DNA of 64,000 nucleotides from Ancylobacter novellus (lineage in GTDB: Bacteria > Pseudomonadota > Alphaproteobacteria > Rhizobiales > Methylopilaceae), in NCBI GenBank assembly GCA_003241695.1, contig QFPN01000005.1, positions 186,001-250,000 on the forward strand, given 5' to 3'. A program made the position numbers and the translations under genes. The notes under the pieces are model-generated. The model did no database searches. It was not told the DNA's origin and worked only from the letters and a program-made list of their open reading frames with translations. Shown here piece by piece: positions 8,967 to 18,329 of this stretch (position 1 is its first letter; the number at the start of each line of letters is the position of its first letter).

Positions 8967-11657
8967 ATGCGAAGTCTCGTCATCGTCGAGTCGCCCGCCA
9001 AGGCGAAGACGATCAACAAATATCTCGGGTCCGACTACGAGGTCCTCGCCTCCTACGGCCATGTCCGCGACCTTCCGGCGAAGGACGGCTCGGTCGATCC
9101 CGAGGCCGACTTCCACATGGTGTGGGAAGTCGACGGCAAGGCGTCTCAGCGCCTGAACGAGATCGCGCGCGCCGTGAAAGGCGCCGACAAGCTCATTCTC
9201 GCGACCGACCCGGACCGCGAGGGCGAGGCGATCTCGTGGCATGTGCTCGAGGTGCTGCGGCAGAAGAAGGCGCTGAAGGACCAGCCGGTCGAGCGCGTCG
9301 TCTTCAACGCCATCACCAAACAGGCGATTCTCGACGCGATGAAAAAGCCGCGCGAGATCGACGTCGCGCTGGTCGACGCCTATCTGGCGCGCCGGGCGCT
9401 CGACTATCTCGTCGGCTTCACGCTCTCTCCGGTGCTGTGGCGCAAGTTGCCGGGCGCGCGTTCGGCCGGCCGCGTGCAGTCGGTCGCGCTCCGCCTCGTC
9501 TGCGAGCGCGAGATGGAGATCGAGCGCTTCGTACCGCGCGAATACTGGTCGCTGACGGCGAAGCTTGCGACGCCGAAGGGCGAGGTCTTCGAGGCCCGCA
9601 TCTCGGCCGCCGACGGCAAGAAGATCGGCCGCCTCGACGTGCCGGACGAAAAGACCGCTGTCGCGCTCAAGCAGGCGATCGAGCAGTCGAACCTCGTGGT
9701 GCGCGAGGTCGAGGCGAAGCCCGGCCGGCGCAACCCTGCGGCTCCCTTCACCACCTCGACGCTGCAGCAGGAGGCGAGCCGCAAGCTCGGCTTCGCGCCG
9801 AACCGCACGATGCAACTCGCCCAGCGGCTCTACGAGGGCGTCGACATCGGCGGCGAGACGGTGGGTCTCATCACCTATATGCGGACCGACGGCGTCGACA
9901 TGGACCCCGGCGCGGTCGCGGCGGTGCGCTCGCTCATCGGCGGCGACTACGGCAAGCGCTACCTGCCGGACGCCCCTCGCAAATACACGGTGAAGGCCAA
10001 GAACGCGCAGGAGGCCCACGAGGCGATCCGCCCGACCGACCCCACCCGCCTGCCGAAGGAGATGGCCCGCCGCCTCGACGAGGATCAGGCCAGGCTCTAC
10101 GACCTGATCTGGAAGCGCACGGTCGCGAGCCAGATGGAGGCGGCCGAGGTCGAGCGCACCACCGTCGACATCGCCGCGAACGGCTCCGGCCGCGACGTCG
10201 AGCTGCGCGCGACCGGCACGGTCGTGACCTTCGACGGCTTCCTGAAGCTTTATCAGGAAGGCCGCGACGACGACGGCGATGAGGACGGCGCGCGCCTGCC
10301 CCAGATGACGGCCGGCGACCCGCTGAAGCGCGTCGCGCCGGTCGAGGCGCTCCAGCACCACACCGAGCCGCCGCCGCGCTATTCGGAAGCCGCGCTCATC
10401 AAGCGCATGGAGGAGCTCGGCATCGGCCGTCCCTCCACCTACGCCGCGACCCTCGCGGTGCTGCGCGACCGCGAATACGTCAAGCTCGACAAGAAGCGCC
10501 TCGCGCCCGACGACAAGGGCCGGCTGGTGACCGCGTTCCTCGAGAGCTTCTTCGAGCGCTACGTCGAGTACGACTTCACGGCGAGCCTCGAGGAAGAGCT
10601 CGACAAGATCTCGAACCACGAGCTCGACTGGAAGGAGGTGCTGCGGCGCTTCTGGAAGGATTTCGCGGGCGCGGTCGACGCGACGAAGGAACTGCGGGTC
10701 GCGCAGGTGCTCGACGCGCTCAACGAAATCCTTGGCCCGTATGTGTTCCCCGCGAAGGCGGACGGCTCCGATCCGCGCGTCTGCCCGACCTGCGGCTCGG
10801 GCCAGCTCTCGCTGAAGCTCGGGAAATACGGCTCCTTCATCGGCTGCTCGAACTATCCGGAATGCCGCTTCACCCGCCCGCTCGGCGGGGAGATGAACGG
10901 CGAGGACGGCTCGGCCGCAGGCCCCGACGGCGTTAAGGTTCTCGGGACCGATCCCGAGAGCGGCCTCGAGGTCTCGCTCCGCGACGGGCGCTTCGGCGCC
11001 TATGTCCAGCTCGGCGAACCGGTCGAGAAGGAAAAGCCGAAGCGCGCGAGCCTGCCGAAGGGCTGGTCGGCGGCGGAGCTCACGCTCGAAGACGCGCTCA
11101 GGCTGCTGTCGCTGCCGCGCCTTGTCGGCGCGCATCCGGAGAGCGGCAAGCCGATCGAGGCGAACATCGGCCGCTACGGCCCCTACGTCGCCCATGACGG
11201 CGTCTACGCCAATCTCGAGAGCGCCGAAGAGGTGTTCTCGGTCGGCCTCAACCGGGCGGTCGCGGTCATCGCCGACAAGCTCGCCAAGCGCGGCGGCGGG
11301 CGTGGCGCCGCCGCGGCCGGACGCGCGCTCGGCGACCATCCGGACGGCGGCCCGGTGACGGTCCATGCCGGGCGTTTCGGTCCTTACGTGAAGCACGGCA
11401 AGGTCAACGCGACCCTGCCGAAGGGCGTCGACGCCGAGGCCGTCACCCTCGACGAGGCGGTGAAGCTCGTGGACGCCAAGGCGGCGCAGGGCGGCGGCAA
11501 GAAGCCGGTGCGCAAGGCCGCCGCGGCGAAGAAGCCGGCCGCCGCCAAGACGGCGGCGGCAAAGTCGCCCGCGGCCAAGAAGACCGCGACGAAAAAAGCG
11601 ACGGCCTCGAAAAAGACCGCCGGAAAGAAGACGGCGCTCGACGACGCCGCCGAATGA
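8967..11657 (+). CDS. topA: DNA topoisomerase I
   Basis: 896 residues, type IA topoisomerase relaxing negative supercoils. The Toprim domain starts at the N-terminus (LVIVESPAKAKTINKYLG; acidic motif ATDPDREGEAISWH at about 79-92). The catalytic tyrosine is near residue 304 in GLITYMRTDGVDM. One C4 zinc-ribbon is at about 605-640 (CPTCGSGQL ... FIGCSNYPECRF), followed by several topoisomerase C-terminal repeats (GRFGAYVQLGEP, GRYGPYVAHDG, GRFGPYVKHGK). The tail is lysine/alanine-rich, common in high-GC bacteria. The start MRSLVIVESP was taken because the preceding frame has no family similarity. Confidence 0.97.
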   Translation: MRSLVIVESPAKAKTINKYLGSDYEVLASYGHVRDLPAKDGSVDPEADFHMVWEVDGKASQRLNEIARAVKGADKLILATDPDREGEAISWHVLEVLRQKKALKDQPVERVVFNAITKQAILDAMKKPREIDVALVDAYLARRALDYLVGFTLSPVLWRKLPGARSAGRVQSVALRLVCEREMEIERFVPREYWSLTAKLATPKGEVFEARISAADGKKIGRLDVPDEKTAVALKQAIEQSNLVVREVEAKPGRRNPAAPFTTSTLQQEASRKLGFAPNRTMQLAQRLYEGVDIGGETVGLITYMRTDGVDMDPGAVAAVRSLIGGDYGKRYLPDAPRKYTVKAKNAQEAHEAIRPTDPTRLPKEMARRLDEDQARLYDLIWKRTVASQMEAAEVERTTVDIAANGSGRDVELRATGTVVTFDGFLKLYQEGRDDDGDEDGARLPQMTAGDPLKRVAPVEALQHHTEPPPRYSEAALIKRMEELGIGRPSTYAATLAVLRDREYVKLDKKRLAPDDKGRLVTAFLESFFERYVEYDFTASLEEELDKISNHELDWKEVLRRFWKDFAGAVDATKELRVAQVLDALNEILGPYVFPAKADGSDPRVCPTCGSGQLSLKLGKYGSFIGCSNYPECRFTRPLGGEMNGEDGSAAGPDGVKVLGTDPESGLEVSLRDGRFGAYVQLGEPVEKEKPKRASLPKGWSAAELTLEDALRLLSLPRLVGAHPESGKPIEANIGRYGPYVAHDGVYANLESAEEVFSVGLNRAVAVIADKLAKRGGGRGAAAAGRALGDHPDGGPVTVHAGRFGPYVKHGKVNATLPKGVDAEAVTLDEAVKLVDAKAAQGGGKKPVRKAAAAKKPAAAKTAAAKSPAAKKTATKKATASKKTAGKKTALDDAAE

Positions 11658-11680
11658 GGAACGTCGTCGGGGGCGAGTTC

Positions 11681-12046
11681 ATGAAGAAGACGGCCGGATC
11701 GATCGCGCTGGCCGCGGCGCTCGCCGCGGCGTTCGCGCAGCCCGCGGCGGCGGCGAAGACCTACGTGGTCTGGGGGATCGGCGCCAAGACCTGCGGAGCC
11801 TGGACGGACGCCCAGCGCACCGACAAGGTCAAGGCCGAGACCTATCACACCTGGATCTACGGCTTCCTGACCGGGACGGCCTACGGCCGCGAGGGGCTGG
11901 ATCTCGCCCGCGACGCGAAGGTGGCGCCGGAAGATCTCGTGCAGTGGGTCGACGCCTATTGCGAGGCCAATCCGCTGATGACCGTCGAGCGCGCGGGCGT
12001 CGCGCTGCTCGACCATCTGACCGGCGCGAAAGCGCAGCAGCAGTAA
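11681..12046 (+). CDS. Small periplasmic protein, possibly Rap1a/Tai-like fold
   Basis: 121 residues from the ATG at 11681, which has a GGGGGCGAG ribosome-binding sequence just upstream; an ATG at 11654 overlapping the topA stop is the alternative. A signal peptide runs to about residue 24. The mature protein has two cysteines (GAKTCGAW and WVDAYCEANP) and the segment WIYGFLTGTAYG, reminiscent of the Rap1a/Tai immunity-type domain found in many small Hyphomicrobiales secreted proteins. No toxin gene is nearby, so an immunity role is not supported. The domain assignment is tentative. Confidence 0.7.
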   Translation: MKKTAGSIALAAALAAAFAQPAAAAKTYVVWGIGAKTCGAWTDAQRTDKVKAETYHTWIYGFLTGTAYGREGLDLARDAKVAPEDLVQWVDAYCEANPLMTVERAGVALLDHLTGAKAQQQ

Positions 12047-12111
12047 CGGACGAAGGGCGGACGGGGTCCGCGTCTCTCGCCGCAGCGATAAGAACGGAAC
12101 CGAGCGGCGCG

Positions 12112-14517
12112 ATGGCCCCTAAGTCCAGACATCCGAGCGCCCCGAAAAGCCCGGCCAGACCGAGAGCCGGCAAGCCGAAGCCGGCGACGAAGCCGAGGGC
12201 GCCCGTCGAGCCGGGCTTGCCGTCGCGCGACGAGATCCTCGCCTTCGTCGAGGAACGGGCCGGCAGCGCCGGAAAGCGCGAGATCGCGCGCGCCTTCCAC
12301 GTGAAGGGCGAAGAGCGGATCGAGCTCAAGCGCATGCTCCACGACCTCGAGGGCGAAGGCGCCGTGGACCGCCGCGGCAAGCGCCTCGGCCGCGCCGGCC
12401 ACCTGCCGACGGTGACGCTCGCCGACGTGACCGGACGTGACGCGGACGGCGACCTGATCGCGGTTCCCGCCGACTGGGACGAGGACCATTCCGGCTCCGC
12501 GCCCAGAATCGTCGTCGACACGTCCTCGCGCGGCCGCAAACCCGGCGTCGCGCCGGGCGTCGGCGACCGCGTCCTGATCCGCGTCGTGCCGATCGAGGAC
12601 GCCGAGCCCGGCGATCCGACCCACACCGGCCGCGTCATCAAGATCCTTTCGAAGCAGCAGGCGCGGGTGCTTGGCGTGTTCCGGGCGCTTCCGGACGGCT
12701 CGGGCCGGCTGCAGCCGGTCGACAAGCGCCAGGCGGGACGCGAACTCCAGATCGCGGCGGAGGACGCCGACGGCGCGAAGGACGGCGACCTGGTCGCCGC
12801 CGACCTGCTCAAGTCGCGCCGCCATTACGGGCTTCCCGCCGCCCGCGTGCGCGAGAAGCTCGGCTCGCTCTCGAGCGAGAAGGCTGTGAGCCTGATCGCG
12901 ATCCACGCCCACGGCATCCCGCACGTCTTTTCCCGCGAGGCCGCAGCGGAGGCCGAGGCCGCCAAGCCGGCGACGCTCAAGGGCCGGGAGGACTGGCGCA
13001 AGCTGCCCCTCGTCACGATCGACCCGGTGGACGCGAAGGACCACGACGACGCGGTCCACGCCGCTCCGGACGACAGCGCCGGCAACGCGGACGGCCATGT
13101 CGTCACAGTCGCGATCGCCGACGTCGCGTCCTATATCCGGCCCGGTTCGGCGCTCGACCGCGAGGCGCTCGATCGCGGCAACTCGGTCTATTTCCCGGAC
13201 CGCGTCGTGCCGATGCTGCCCGAGCGCATCTCGAATGACCTCTGCTCGCTGCGGGAGGCGGAGAACCGCCCTGCCCTCGCGGTGCGCATGGTGTTCGACA
13301 AGGACGGGCGCAAGCTCGGCCATTCGTTCCACCGCGTGATGATGCGCTCGGCGGCGAAGCTCTCCTATCAGGCGGCCCAGTCCGCGATCGACGGCGCGCC
13401 CGACGACAAGACCGGCCCGCTGCTCGACGCGGTGCTGAAGCCGCTCTGGGCGGCCTATGGCGCGCTGAAGCGCGCCCGCGACGGCCGCGGGCCGCTCGAC
13501 CTCGACCTCCCCGAGCGCAAGCTCGTGCTGAAGCCGGACGGCTCCGTCGACCGCGTCGTCATCCCGCCCCGCCTCGACGCCCACCGGCTGATCGAGGAGT
13601 TCATGATCCAGGCGAACGTGGCGGCGGCCGAGACTCTTGAGGCCAAGCGCACGCCGCTCGTCTATCGCGTCCACGACGCGCCCTCGCTCGAGAAGCTCGA
13701 GGCGTTGCGCGAACTGCTGAAGACGCTCGACATCGAGCTGCCGAAGTCCGGAAACCTGCGTCCCGCGCATTTCAACCGCATCCTTGCGCGGGTCGAGGGG
13801 ACCGACGGGTCGAGCCTCGTCAACGAAGTGGTGCTGCGCACGCAGGCTCAGGCGGAATACGCCGCCGAGAACTACGGCCATTTCGGCCTGAACCTGCGCC
13901 GCTACGCCCACTTCACCTCGCCGATCCGCCGCTACGCCGACCTCATCGTCCACCGGGCGCTGGTGCGAGCGCTCGGGCTCGGGAGCGACGGTCTCCCCGA
14001 CGCCGTCACGATCGAGGAGCTGAACGAGATCGGCGCGCGAATCTCGGCCTCGGAGCGCCGCGCCATGGCGGCCGAGCGCGAGACGATCGACCGCCTGATC
14101 GCGCATTTCCTGTTCGACCGCGTCGGCGCGAGCTTCACCGGCCGCATCGCGGGCGTCACGCGTTCGGGCCTGTTCGTGAAGCTCGACCAGACCGGCGCCG
14201 ACGGCTTCGTGCCTGCGTCGACCCTCGGCGCCGACTACTTCGTCCATGACGAGGCCGCCCGCGCGCTGGTCGGCGAACGGACCGGCGAAAGCTACCGGCT
14301 CGGCGATCATGTCGAGGTGAAGCTGATCGAGGCCGCGCCGGTCGCAGGCGCGCTGCGCTTCGAGATGCTCTCCGAAGGCCGGCCGGGACGGCCAGCCGGA
14401 CGCGGCAAGCGCGGCATGAGACGATCCGCTGCGTCGTTCGGCGCATCGAAAGGCGGCTCGAAAGCGCCTAAATCGAAGGCCAAGGCCAAGTCGAAGAGCA
14501 GGAAGGGACCGCGATGA
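12112..14517 (+). CDS. rnr: Ribonuclease R
   Basis: 801 residues, a processive 3'-5' exoribonuclease. A basic Ala/Pro/Lys-rich N-terminus (about 40 residues) precedes a winged-helix region (SRDEILAFVEERAG) and cold-shock domains. The RNB catalytic domain carries the acidic cluster IDPVDAKDHDDAVHA at about residues 300-314. The C-terminal S1 domain (FTGRIAGVTRSGLFVKL) ends in a Lys/Ser/Arg-rich tail. It overlaps the DUF983 gene by four bases (ATGA), and the NUDIX gene overlaps in turn, giving a three-gene translationally coupled unit. Confidence 0.96.
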   Translation: MAPKSRHPSAPKSPARPRAGKPKPATKPRAPVEPGLPSRDEILAFVEERAGSAGKREIARAFHVKGEERIELKRMLHDLEGEGAVDRRGKRLGRAGHLPTVTLADVTGRDADGDLIAVPADWDEDHSGSAPRIVVDTSSRGRKPGVAPGVGDRVLIRVVPIEDAEPGDPTHTGRVIKILSKQQARVLGVFRALPDGSGRLQPVDKRQAGRELQIAAEDADGAKDGDLVAADLLKSRRHYGLPAARVREKLGSLSSEKAVSLIAIHAHGIPHVFSREAAAEAEAAKPATLKGREDWRKLPLVTIDPVDAKDHDDAVHAAPDDSAGNADGHVVTVAIADVASYIRPGSALDREALDRGNSVYFPDRVVPMLPERISNDLCSLREAENRPALAVRMVFDKDGRKLGHSFHRVMMRSAAKLSYQAAQSAIDGAPDDKTGPLLDAVLKPLWAAYGALKRARDGRGPLDLDLPERKLVLKPDGSVDRVVIPPRLDAHRLIEEFMIQANVAAAETLEAKRTPLVYRVHDAPSLEKLEALRELLKTLDIELPKSGNLRPAHFNRILARVEGTDGSSLVNEVVLRTQAQAEYAAENYGHFGLNLRRYAHFTSPIRRYADLIVHRALVRALGLGSDGLPDAVTIEELNEIGARISASERRAMAAERETIDRLIAHFLFDRVGASFTGRIAGVTRSGLFVKLDQTGADGFVPASTLGADYFVHDEAARALVGERTGESYRLGDHVEVKLIEAAPVAGALRFEMLSEGRPGRPAGRGKRGMRRSAASFGASKGGSKAPKSKAKAKSKSRKGPR

Positions 14518-14963
14518 CCCTCCAATATGCGGCGGAAGAGGAGGCCCCGGCCCTTCCCGAGCGGCTCGTCTCGCGCGCCATGGGCCGCGGACTGCGCCTC
14601 CGGTGCCCGAACTGCGGCGAAGGCCGCATGTTTTCGAGCTACCTCAAGGTCGAGGACGCCTGCGGGGCCTGCGGCGAGGAACTGCACCACCAGCGCGCCG
14701 ACGACGCCCCGCCCTATGTCGTGATCAGCATCGTGGCGCACATCGTCGTCGCGGCCCTGCTGTCGGTCGAGGTCGCGTATCACCCACCCGTGTGGGTGCA
14801 CATGTCGATCTGGCTGCCGCTGACCGTCATCCTCTCGCTCGTGCTGCTGCCGCCGGTGAAGGGCTCGCTGGTCGGCCTGCAATGGGCGCTGCGCATGCAC
14901 GGCTTCGGCGGCGGCGACAGCCACTTCTCCGACGGCGGCCTCAAGCCCGAGCCTCGTCCGTGA
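14514..14963 (+). CDS. DUF983 membrane protein with zinc-ribbon motif
   Basis: 149 residues. The N-terminal half has two CxxC pairs (RCPNCGEGRMF and CGACGEEL) that should bind zinc. Two membrane helices follow (VVISIVAHIVVAALLSVEV and WLPLTVILSLVLLPPV). This is the DUF983 family, widely conserved in Alphaproteobacteria next to rnr or cytochrome oxidase genes, of unknown function. It overlaps rnr upstream and the NUDIX gene downstream by four bases each. Confidence 0.9.
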   Translation: MTLQYAAEEEAPALPERLVSRAMGRGLRLRCPNCGEGRMFSSYLKVEDACGACGEELHHQRADDAPPYVVISIVAHIVVAALLSVEVAYHPPVWVHMSIWLPLTVILSLVLLPPVKGSLVGLQWALRMHGFGGGDSHFSDGGLKPEPRP

Positions 14964-15658
14964 CGGCGACCGCGAAGCCCGCGGCGCAGCCGATCCGTGA
15001 CGCCGGAACGCTGATCCTAATCGACCGGTCTGGCTCCGAACCCAAGGTTCTGATGGGTCGCCGCCACGCAGCCTCGCCTTTCATGCCGGGCAAGTTCGTC
15101 TTTCCCGGCGGCCGGGTCGAGGCCGCGGACGGACGGGTGAACGTCGCGGGCGTCTATTCGCCCCATGTCGAGCGCCGCCTGCAGGAGCGGGTGCGGCGCC
15201 CGACGGTCTCCCGCGCTCGCGCCTACGGGCTCGCCGCGATCCGCGAACTCGCCGAGGAGACCGGCATCCTCGTGGGCGACCGCGACTCCGGCCCCTTCGC
15301 CTCCCCCGGCTCGAGCTGGAACGTCTTTTCGGAAGCCGAGGTGTTTCCCTCGCTCGAAAGCCTCACGCTGATCGCCCGCGCCATCACGCCGACCGGCCGC
15401 ACCCGCCGCTTCGACGCGCGCTTCTTCGCGGCCGAAGCAAGCGCGATCGGCGCGACGCGCGACGGCGTGGTGACGCCCGACGCCGAGCTCGTGGAGCTCG
15501 TCTGGGTGACGCTGCATGACGCCCGCGGCCTCGACCTGCCCAACATCACCGCCGCGGTGCTGCGCGACCTCGCGGCGCGCATCGACGAGGGGCTGGAGCG
15601 CGACCTTCCGGTCCCGTTCTATCCCAAGGGTTCTTCGGGTCTGCGCGAGCTGATCTGA
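14960..15658 (+). CDS. NUDIX hydrolase
   Basis: 232 residues with a GTG start at 14960 (GTGA overlap with the upstream stop). The Nudix box is recognisable as AAIRELAEETGIL, with GKFVFPGGRVE before it and an unusually long insertion between the two, as in NUDT7/NUDT19-like or RP2p-type hydrolases. Members hydrolyse nucleoside diphosphate derivatives or CoA/acyl-CoA. The CoA-specific UPF0035 motif is not obvious, so the substrate is unassigned. It is the last gene of the rnr unit. Confidence 0.85.
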   Translation: MTATAKPAAQPIRDAGTLILIDRSGSEPKVLMGRRHAASPFMPGKFVFPGGRVEAADGRVNVAGVYSPHVERRLQERVRRPTVSRARAYGLAAIRELAEETGILVGDRDSGPFASPGSSWNVFSEAEVFPSLESLTLIARAITPTGRTRRFDARFFAAEASAIGATRDGVVTPDAELVELVWVTLHDARGLDLPNITAAVLRDLAARIDEGLERDLPVPFYPKGSSGLRELI

Positions 15659-15700
15659 GCGACGCCCGCAAGCCGGCGGCTTCGCGCAAACCGTTCAGCC

Positions 15701-15793
15701 GTCATGCCCGCCGCAGGCGGGCATCCACGACTTGGTCATGGAGCGCGACGGTCAACCGAAGTCGTGGATGCCCGAGACAAGCTCGGGCATGAC
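15701..15793. repeat. Extragenic palindrome (GTCATGCCC type)
   Basis: The left arm at 15701-15733 starts GTCATGCCCGCCGCAGG and runs to CATCCACGACTT. The right arm at 15759-15793 starts AAGTCGTGGATGCCC and ends GGGCATGAC. The arms pair almost completely around a 25-base centre, and each also contains a small internal hairpin. It sits between the NUDIX and MFS genes and belongs to the same type as the element at 17408-17509. Confidence 0.8.
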
Positions 15794-15887
15794 GCTCGAA
15801 CAACACTGCGCTCGTTCAAGCGCCCGTCCGGCCATGCGCCGAAGGGACTGGCGTTCCGCCGCGCGGCGTGCTCTCGACTTCCGCGCC

Positions 15888-17054
15888 ATGACCGCGCGCT
15901 CCGATTACGACTCCATCCTCGCCCCCGGCATCGTCGCCGCCATCGCCTGCATCACGACGGCCGGGGTCAGCCTCGCGCTGTCCGTGCCGCTGCTCGCCTT
16001 CGCCATGGAGGCGCGAGGGGCGTCAGGCCTCTTCATCGGAGCGAACACCGCGATGGCGGGCGTGGCGGTGCTCGCGGCGACGCCGCTCATCCCGCGCGCG
16101 GCCGCCCTGGTCGGCGTGCGGCCCCTGCTGTTCGCATCCCTCGTTCTCGGCGCGCTGGCGATGCTCGGCTTCGCTTTGCCATGGCCGCTCTGGACGTGGT
16201 TCCCGCTGCGCTTCGCGCTCGGCGTCAGCCTCGGGGCGATGTTCGTGCTGTCGGAGTTCTGGATCACCTCGCTCGCCCCGCCGCGCTCGCGGGGCCTCGT
16301 GATGGGGGCCTACGTCACCGCGCTCTCGCTCGGCTTCGCGGCCGGCCCCGCGATTCTCGTCGCGACCGGGACGGGGGGGCTCCTGCCCTATCTCGTCGGA
16401 TCCGCGCTCTTCATCGTCGCCATGGCGCCCATCCTGCTGTTCGGGGCGGGAGCGCCGAAGATCGACAAGCCGGAACCGGGCCGGGGCGTTCTGTTCTTCA
16501 TCCGTCTCGCGCCCGCCGCGACGCTTGCGGGCCTCACCTTCGGCGCGATCGAGACCGGGGCCTTCACCTTCCTGCCGCTCTACGGCGTGCGGACCGGCCT
16601 CGACGCCGACCAAGCCGCGCTCATCGGTTCGGCGGTCGCGCTCGGCAACGTCGTGTCGCAGATCCCGCTCGGCCTGCTCTCGGACCGCATGGACCGTCGG
16701 AAACTGCTGATCCTCATCGCCGCCGGCTGCGCGCTCGGCGCGGCGGCGATTCCTCTCACCCAGGGCTCGGTCGTCGCCTATTTCGCGCTCGCGGCCGTGT
16801 GGGGCAGCGTCATCTCGGGCCTCTACACCGTCGGCCTTGCGCTGCTCGGCGAACGCTTCAGCGGCGTCGACCTCGCGACCGCCAACGCCGCCTTCGTGAT
16901 GATGTACGCGCTCGGAATGCTGGTCGGCCCGCCTGTGCTCGGCGCCGGCATGGACCTCTGGAATCCGCACGGCGCTCCCGCGGTGATCGCCTTGATGCTC
17001 GCGCTCTACGCGGCCGTCGCCATGCTGCGCGGCAAAGCCGCTCCGGCGCCTTGA
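15888..17054 (+). CDS. MFS transporter (YcaD-like sugar/drug permease type)
   Basis: 388 residues with about twelve membrane helices. The characteristic intracellular loop motif between helices 8 and 9 is visible (GLLSDRMDRRKLLIL). The start MTARSDYDSILAPGIV was chosen because upstream residues derive from the palindrome. Its general sequence resembles the small MFS subfamily including E. coli YcaD. The substrate is unknown. The gene stands alone between a palindrome and the rpmG promoter region. Confidence 0.85.
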   Translation: MTARSDYDSILAPGIVAAIACITTAGVSLALSVPLLAFAMEARGASGLFIGANTAMAGVAVLAATPLIPRAAALVGVRPLLFASLVLGALAMLGFALPWPLWTWFPLRFALGVSLGAMFVLSEFWITSLAPPRSRGLVMGAYVTALSLGFAAGPAILVATGTGGLLPYLVGSALFIVAMAPILLFGAGAPKIDKPEPGRGVLFFIRLAPAATLAGLTFGAIETGAFTFLPLYGVRTGLDADQAALIGSAVALGNVVSQIPLGLLSDRMDRRKLLILIAAGCALGAAAIPLTQGSVVAYFALAAVWGSVISGLYTVGLALLGERFSGVDLATANAAFVMMYALGMLVGPPVLGAGMDLWNPHGAPAVIALMLALYAAVAMLRGKAAPAP

Positions 17055-17152
17055 CTTATGCGCTTCCCTGAGTAGCTTGCGCGCTCCAATCGAGATCGTC
17101 TGGATTTCAGACTTGCCGCGGGCGTGACGTCCGCCCGTTCGAGGACTTCGTC

Positions 17153-17320
17153 ATGGCGAAAGCCGCCAACATCAAGATCAAGCTGCTGAGCACCGCCGAC
17201 ACCGGCACCTTCTACGTGACCAGCAAGAACTCGCGCACCAAGACCGAGAAGATGGTGCTCAAGAAGTACGACCCGGTTGTGCGCAAGCACGTCGACTTCA
17301 AGGAAACCAAGATCAAGTGA
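17153..17320 (+). CDS. rpmG: 50S ribosomal protein L33
   Basis: 55 residues starting MAKAANIKIKLLST, with FYVTSKNSRTKTEKMVLKKY and a KHVDFKETKIK end, matching L33 closely. It is the cysteine-free (non-zinc-binding) form typical of Alphaproteobacteria. It is monocistronic, with about 98 bases upstream for its own promoter and a strong intrinsic terminator 27 bases downstream. Confidence 0.97.
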   Translation: MAKAANIKIKLLSTADTGTFYVTSKNSRTKTEKMVLKKYDPVVRKHVDFKETKIK

Positions 17321-17347
17321 TCTTGGCCTTCGGGGCTGAATGAAAAA

Positions 17348-17379
17348 GGCGCTCCTCGCGGAGCGCCTTTTTGTTTTTT
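17348..17379 (+). terminator. Rho-independent terminator of rpmG
   Basis: A stem GGCGCTC (17348-17354) pairs with GAGCGCC (17361-17367) around a six-base loop. Thymine runs follow (17368-17379, one G interrupting), and an A-run precedes the stem, which allows partial function on the other strand. Confidence 0.92.
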
Positions 17380-17407
17380 GGGAGTTCGCCGGCATCGGAA
17401 TGGGGCT

Positions 17408-17509
17408 CGTCATGCCCCGGCTTGTTCGGGCCATCCATGCTTGAGGCAGGCCGATCGTCCTCGCGGGTGGCGGCGCGATGGATCCCCCCCGACAAGCCGG
17501 GGGATGACG
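17408..17509. repeat. Extragenic palindrome (GTCATGCCC type)
   Basis: The left arm at 17408-17438 (CGTCATGCCCCGGCTTGTTC) pairs imperfectly with the right arm at 17478-17509 (GACAAGCCGGGGGATGACG). It lies between the rpmG terminator and the 3' end of fhcC and may stabilise or terminate the fhc transcript from the other side. It is related to the element at 15701-15793. Confidence 0.75.
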
Positions 17510-17543
17510 GCAGCGAGGCCGAAAGCGAGGGGCGAACCGCTCC

Positions 17544-18329
17544 TCAGCCGACGATCAGCGCCTCGCCCTTGCCGCCGCCGTTGAGGTCGCCGGCGAAGCG
17601 GCGCGCCTTGTGCGCGTCGCGGCCGAGGAAGGCGGCCAGTTCGTGCGAGCGGCGCACCAGCACGCGCAGCATCACGAAGTCATGCTCCCCGGCGTCCTTG
17701 AAGCCCGAAGCCAGACCTTCCGCCGAGCGCAGGAACAGCGTGCCGCGCTTCATGCCGCGGCCGGCGTTGGTCCCGAGCTTGCCCGCGATCGCGACCGTGC
17801 CGGCGATGAGGTCCGTCGCGGCCTCCTCGGCCGCATCGCCCTCGATCACCACGACGCCGCCGCGCAGCCGCTCGCAGGCGCGCCGGCCGGCGGAGCCGCC
17901 GACGACCACGACGCCGCCCGACATGCCGCGCCGGGAACCGTCGCCCGCCGCGCCGAGCCGCGCGCCAACCGACTTCGCCACCACCACCTTGCCGCCCGAA
18001 AGCTCGCTCGCGGCGAAGTCTCCGGCCGAGCCCTTCACGACGATTTCGCCGCCTGTCATGCCCGCGGCGAGCGCATGGCCCGCGTCGCCCTTGACGACGA
18101 TCTCGCCCGACGAAAGCCCGGCGCCGACGCGGTCGAGCCTGTCGCCGCCGCCTTCGATGGTCAGGCGCCCGGCGCCCGATCCGGACACCTCGAACACCTC
18201 GCCGAGTTCGACGCGGCGGCCGCCATAGCCGATCTTCAGCTTCGCGATGTCGGCGACGCCCGGCAGCGCGCCGGCCATGTCGACGCGCGCCTCGAAGGCG
18301 CCGCGGGGAGTGAGGACGACGCCGGTCAC
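17544..18329 (-). CDS. fhcC: Formyltransferase/hydrolase complex subunit C
   Basis: 261 residues with a GTG start at 18329 overlapping the fhcD stop (GTGA). FhcC is homologous to FwdC/FmdC of archaeal formylmethanofuran dehydrogenase and forms a right-handed beta-helix. Repeats of the form SGGxVVVxGxAG recur through residues 70-200 (for example TGGEIVVKGSAGDFA and SGGVVVVGGSAG). The complex transfers the formyl group from formyl-H4MPT to methylofuran and hydrolyses it to formate. Last gene of the fhcB-A-D-C unit on this strand. Confidence 0.95.
   Translation of the reverse strand: MTGVVLTPRGAFEARVDMAGALPGVADIAKLKIGYGGRRVELGEVFEVSGSGAGRLTIEGGGDRLDRVGAGLSSGEIVVKGDAGHALAAGMTGGEIVVKGSAGDFAASELSGGKVVVAKSVGARLGAAGDGSRRGMSGGVVVVGGSAGRRACERLRGGVVVIEGDAAEEAATDLIAGTVAIAGKLGTNAGRGMKRGTLFLRSAEGLASGFKDAGEHDFVMLRVLVRRSHELAAFLGRDAHKARRFAGDLNGGGKGEALIVG

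Noticed and set aside
8775..11396. Very long minus-strand frame antisense to topA
   Set aside because: It mirrors the topA codon pattern in high-GC DNA, has His/Arg/Asp-rich composition without domains, and only its last 75 residues (outside topA) look like a protein.
11681..12046. Immunity protein of a toxin system
   Set aside because: Only a weak resemblance to Rap1a/Tai proteins and no toxin or secretion gene nearby.
17060..17152. Possible tRNA or small RNA in the gap before rpmG
   Set aside because: No cloverleaf or conserved T-loop sequence could be drawn; the gap is best read as the rpmG promoter and leader.
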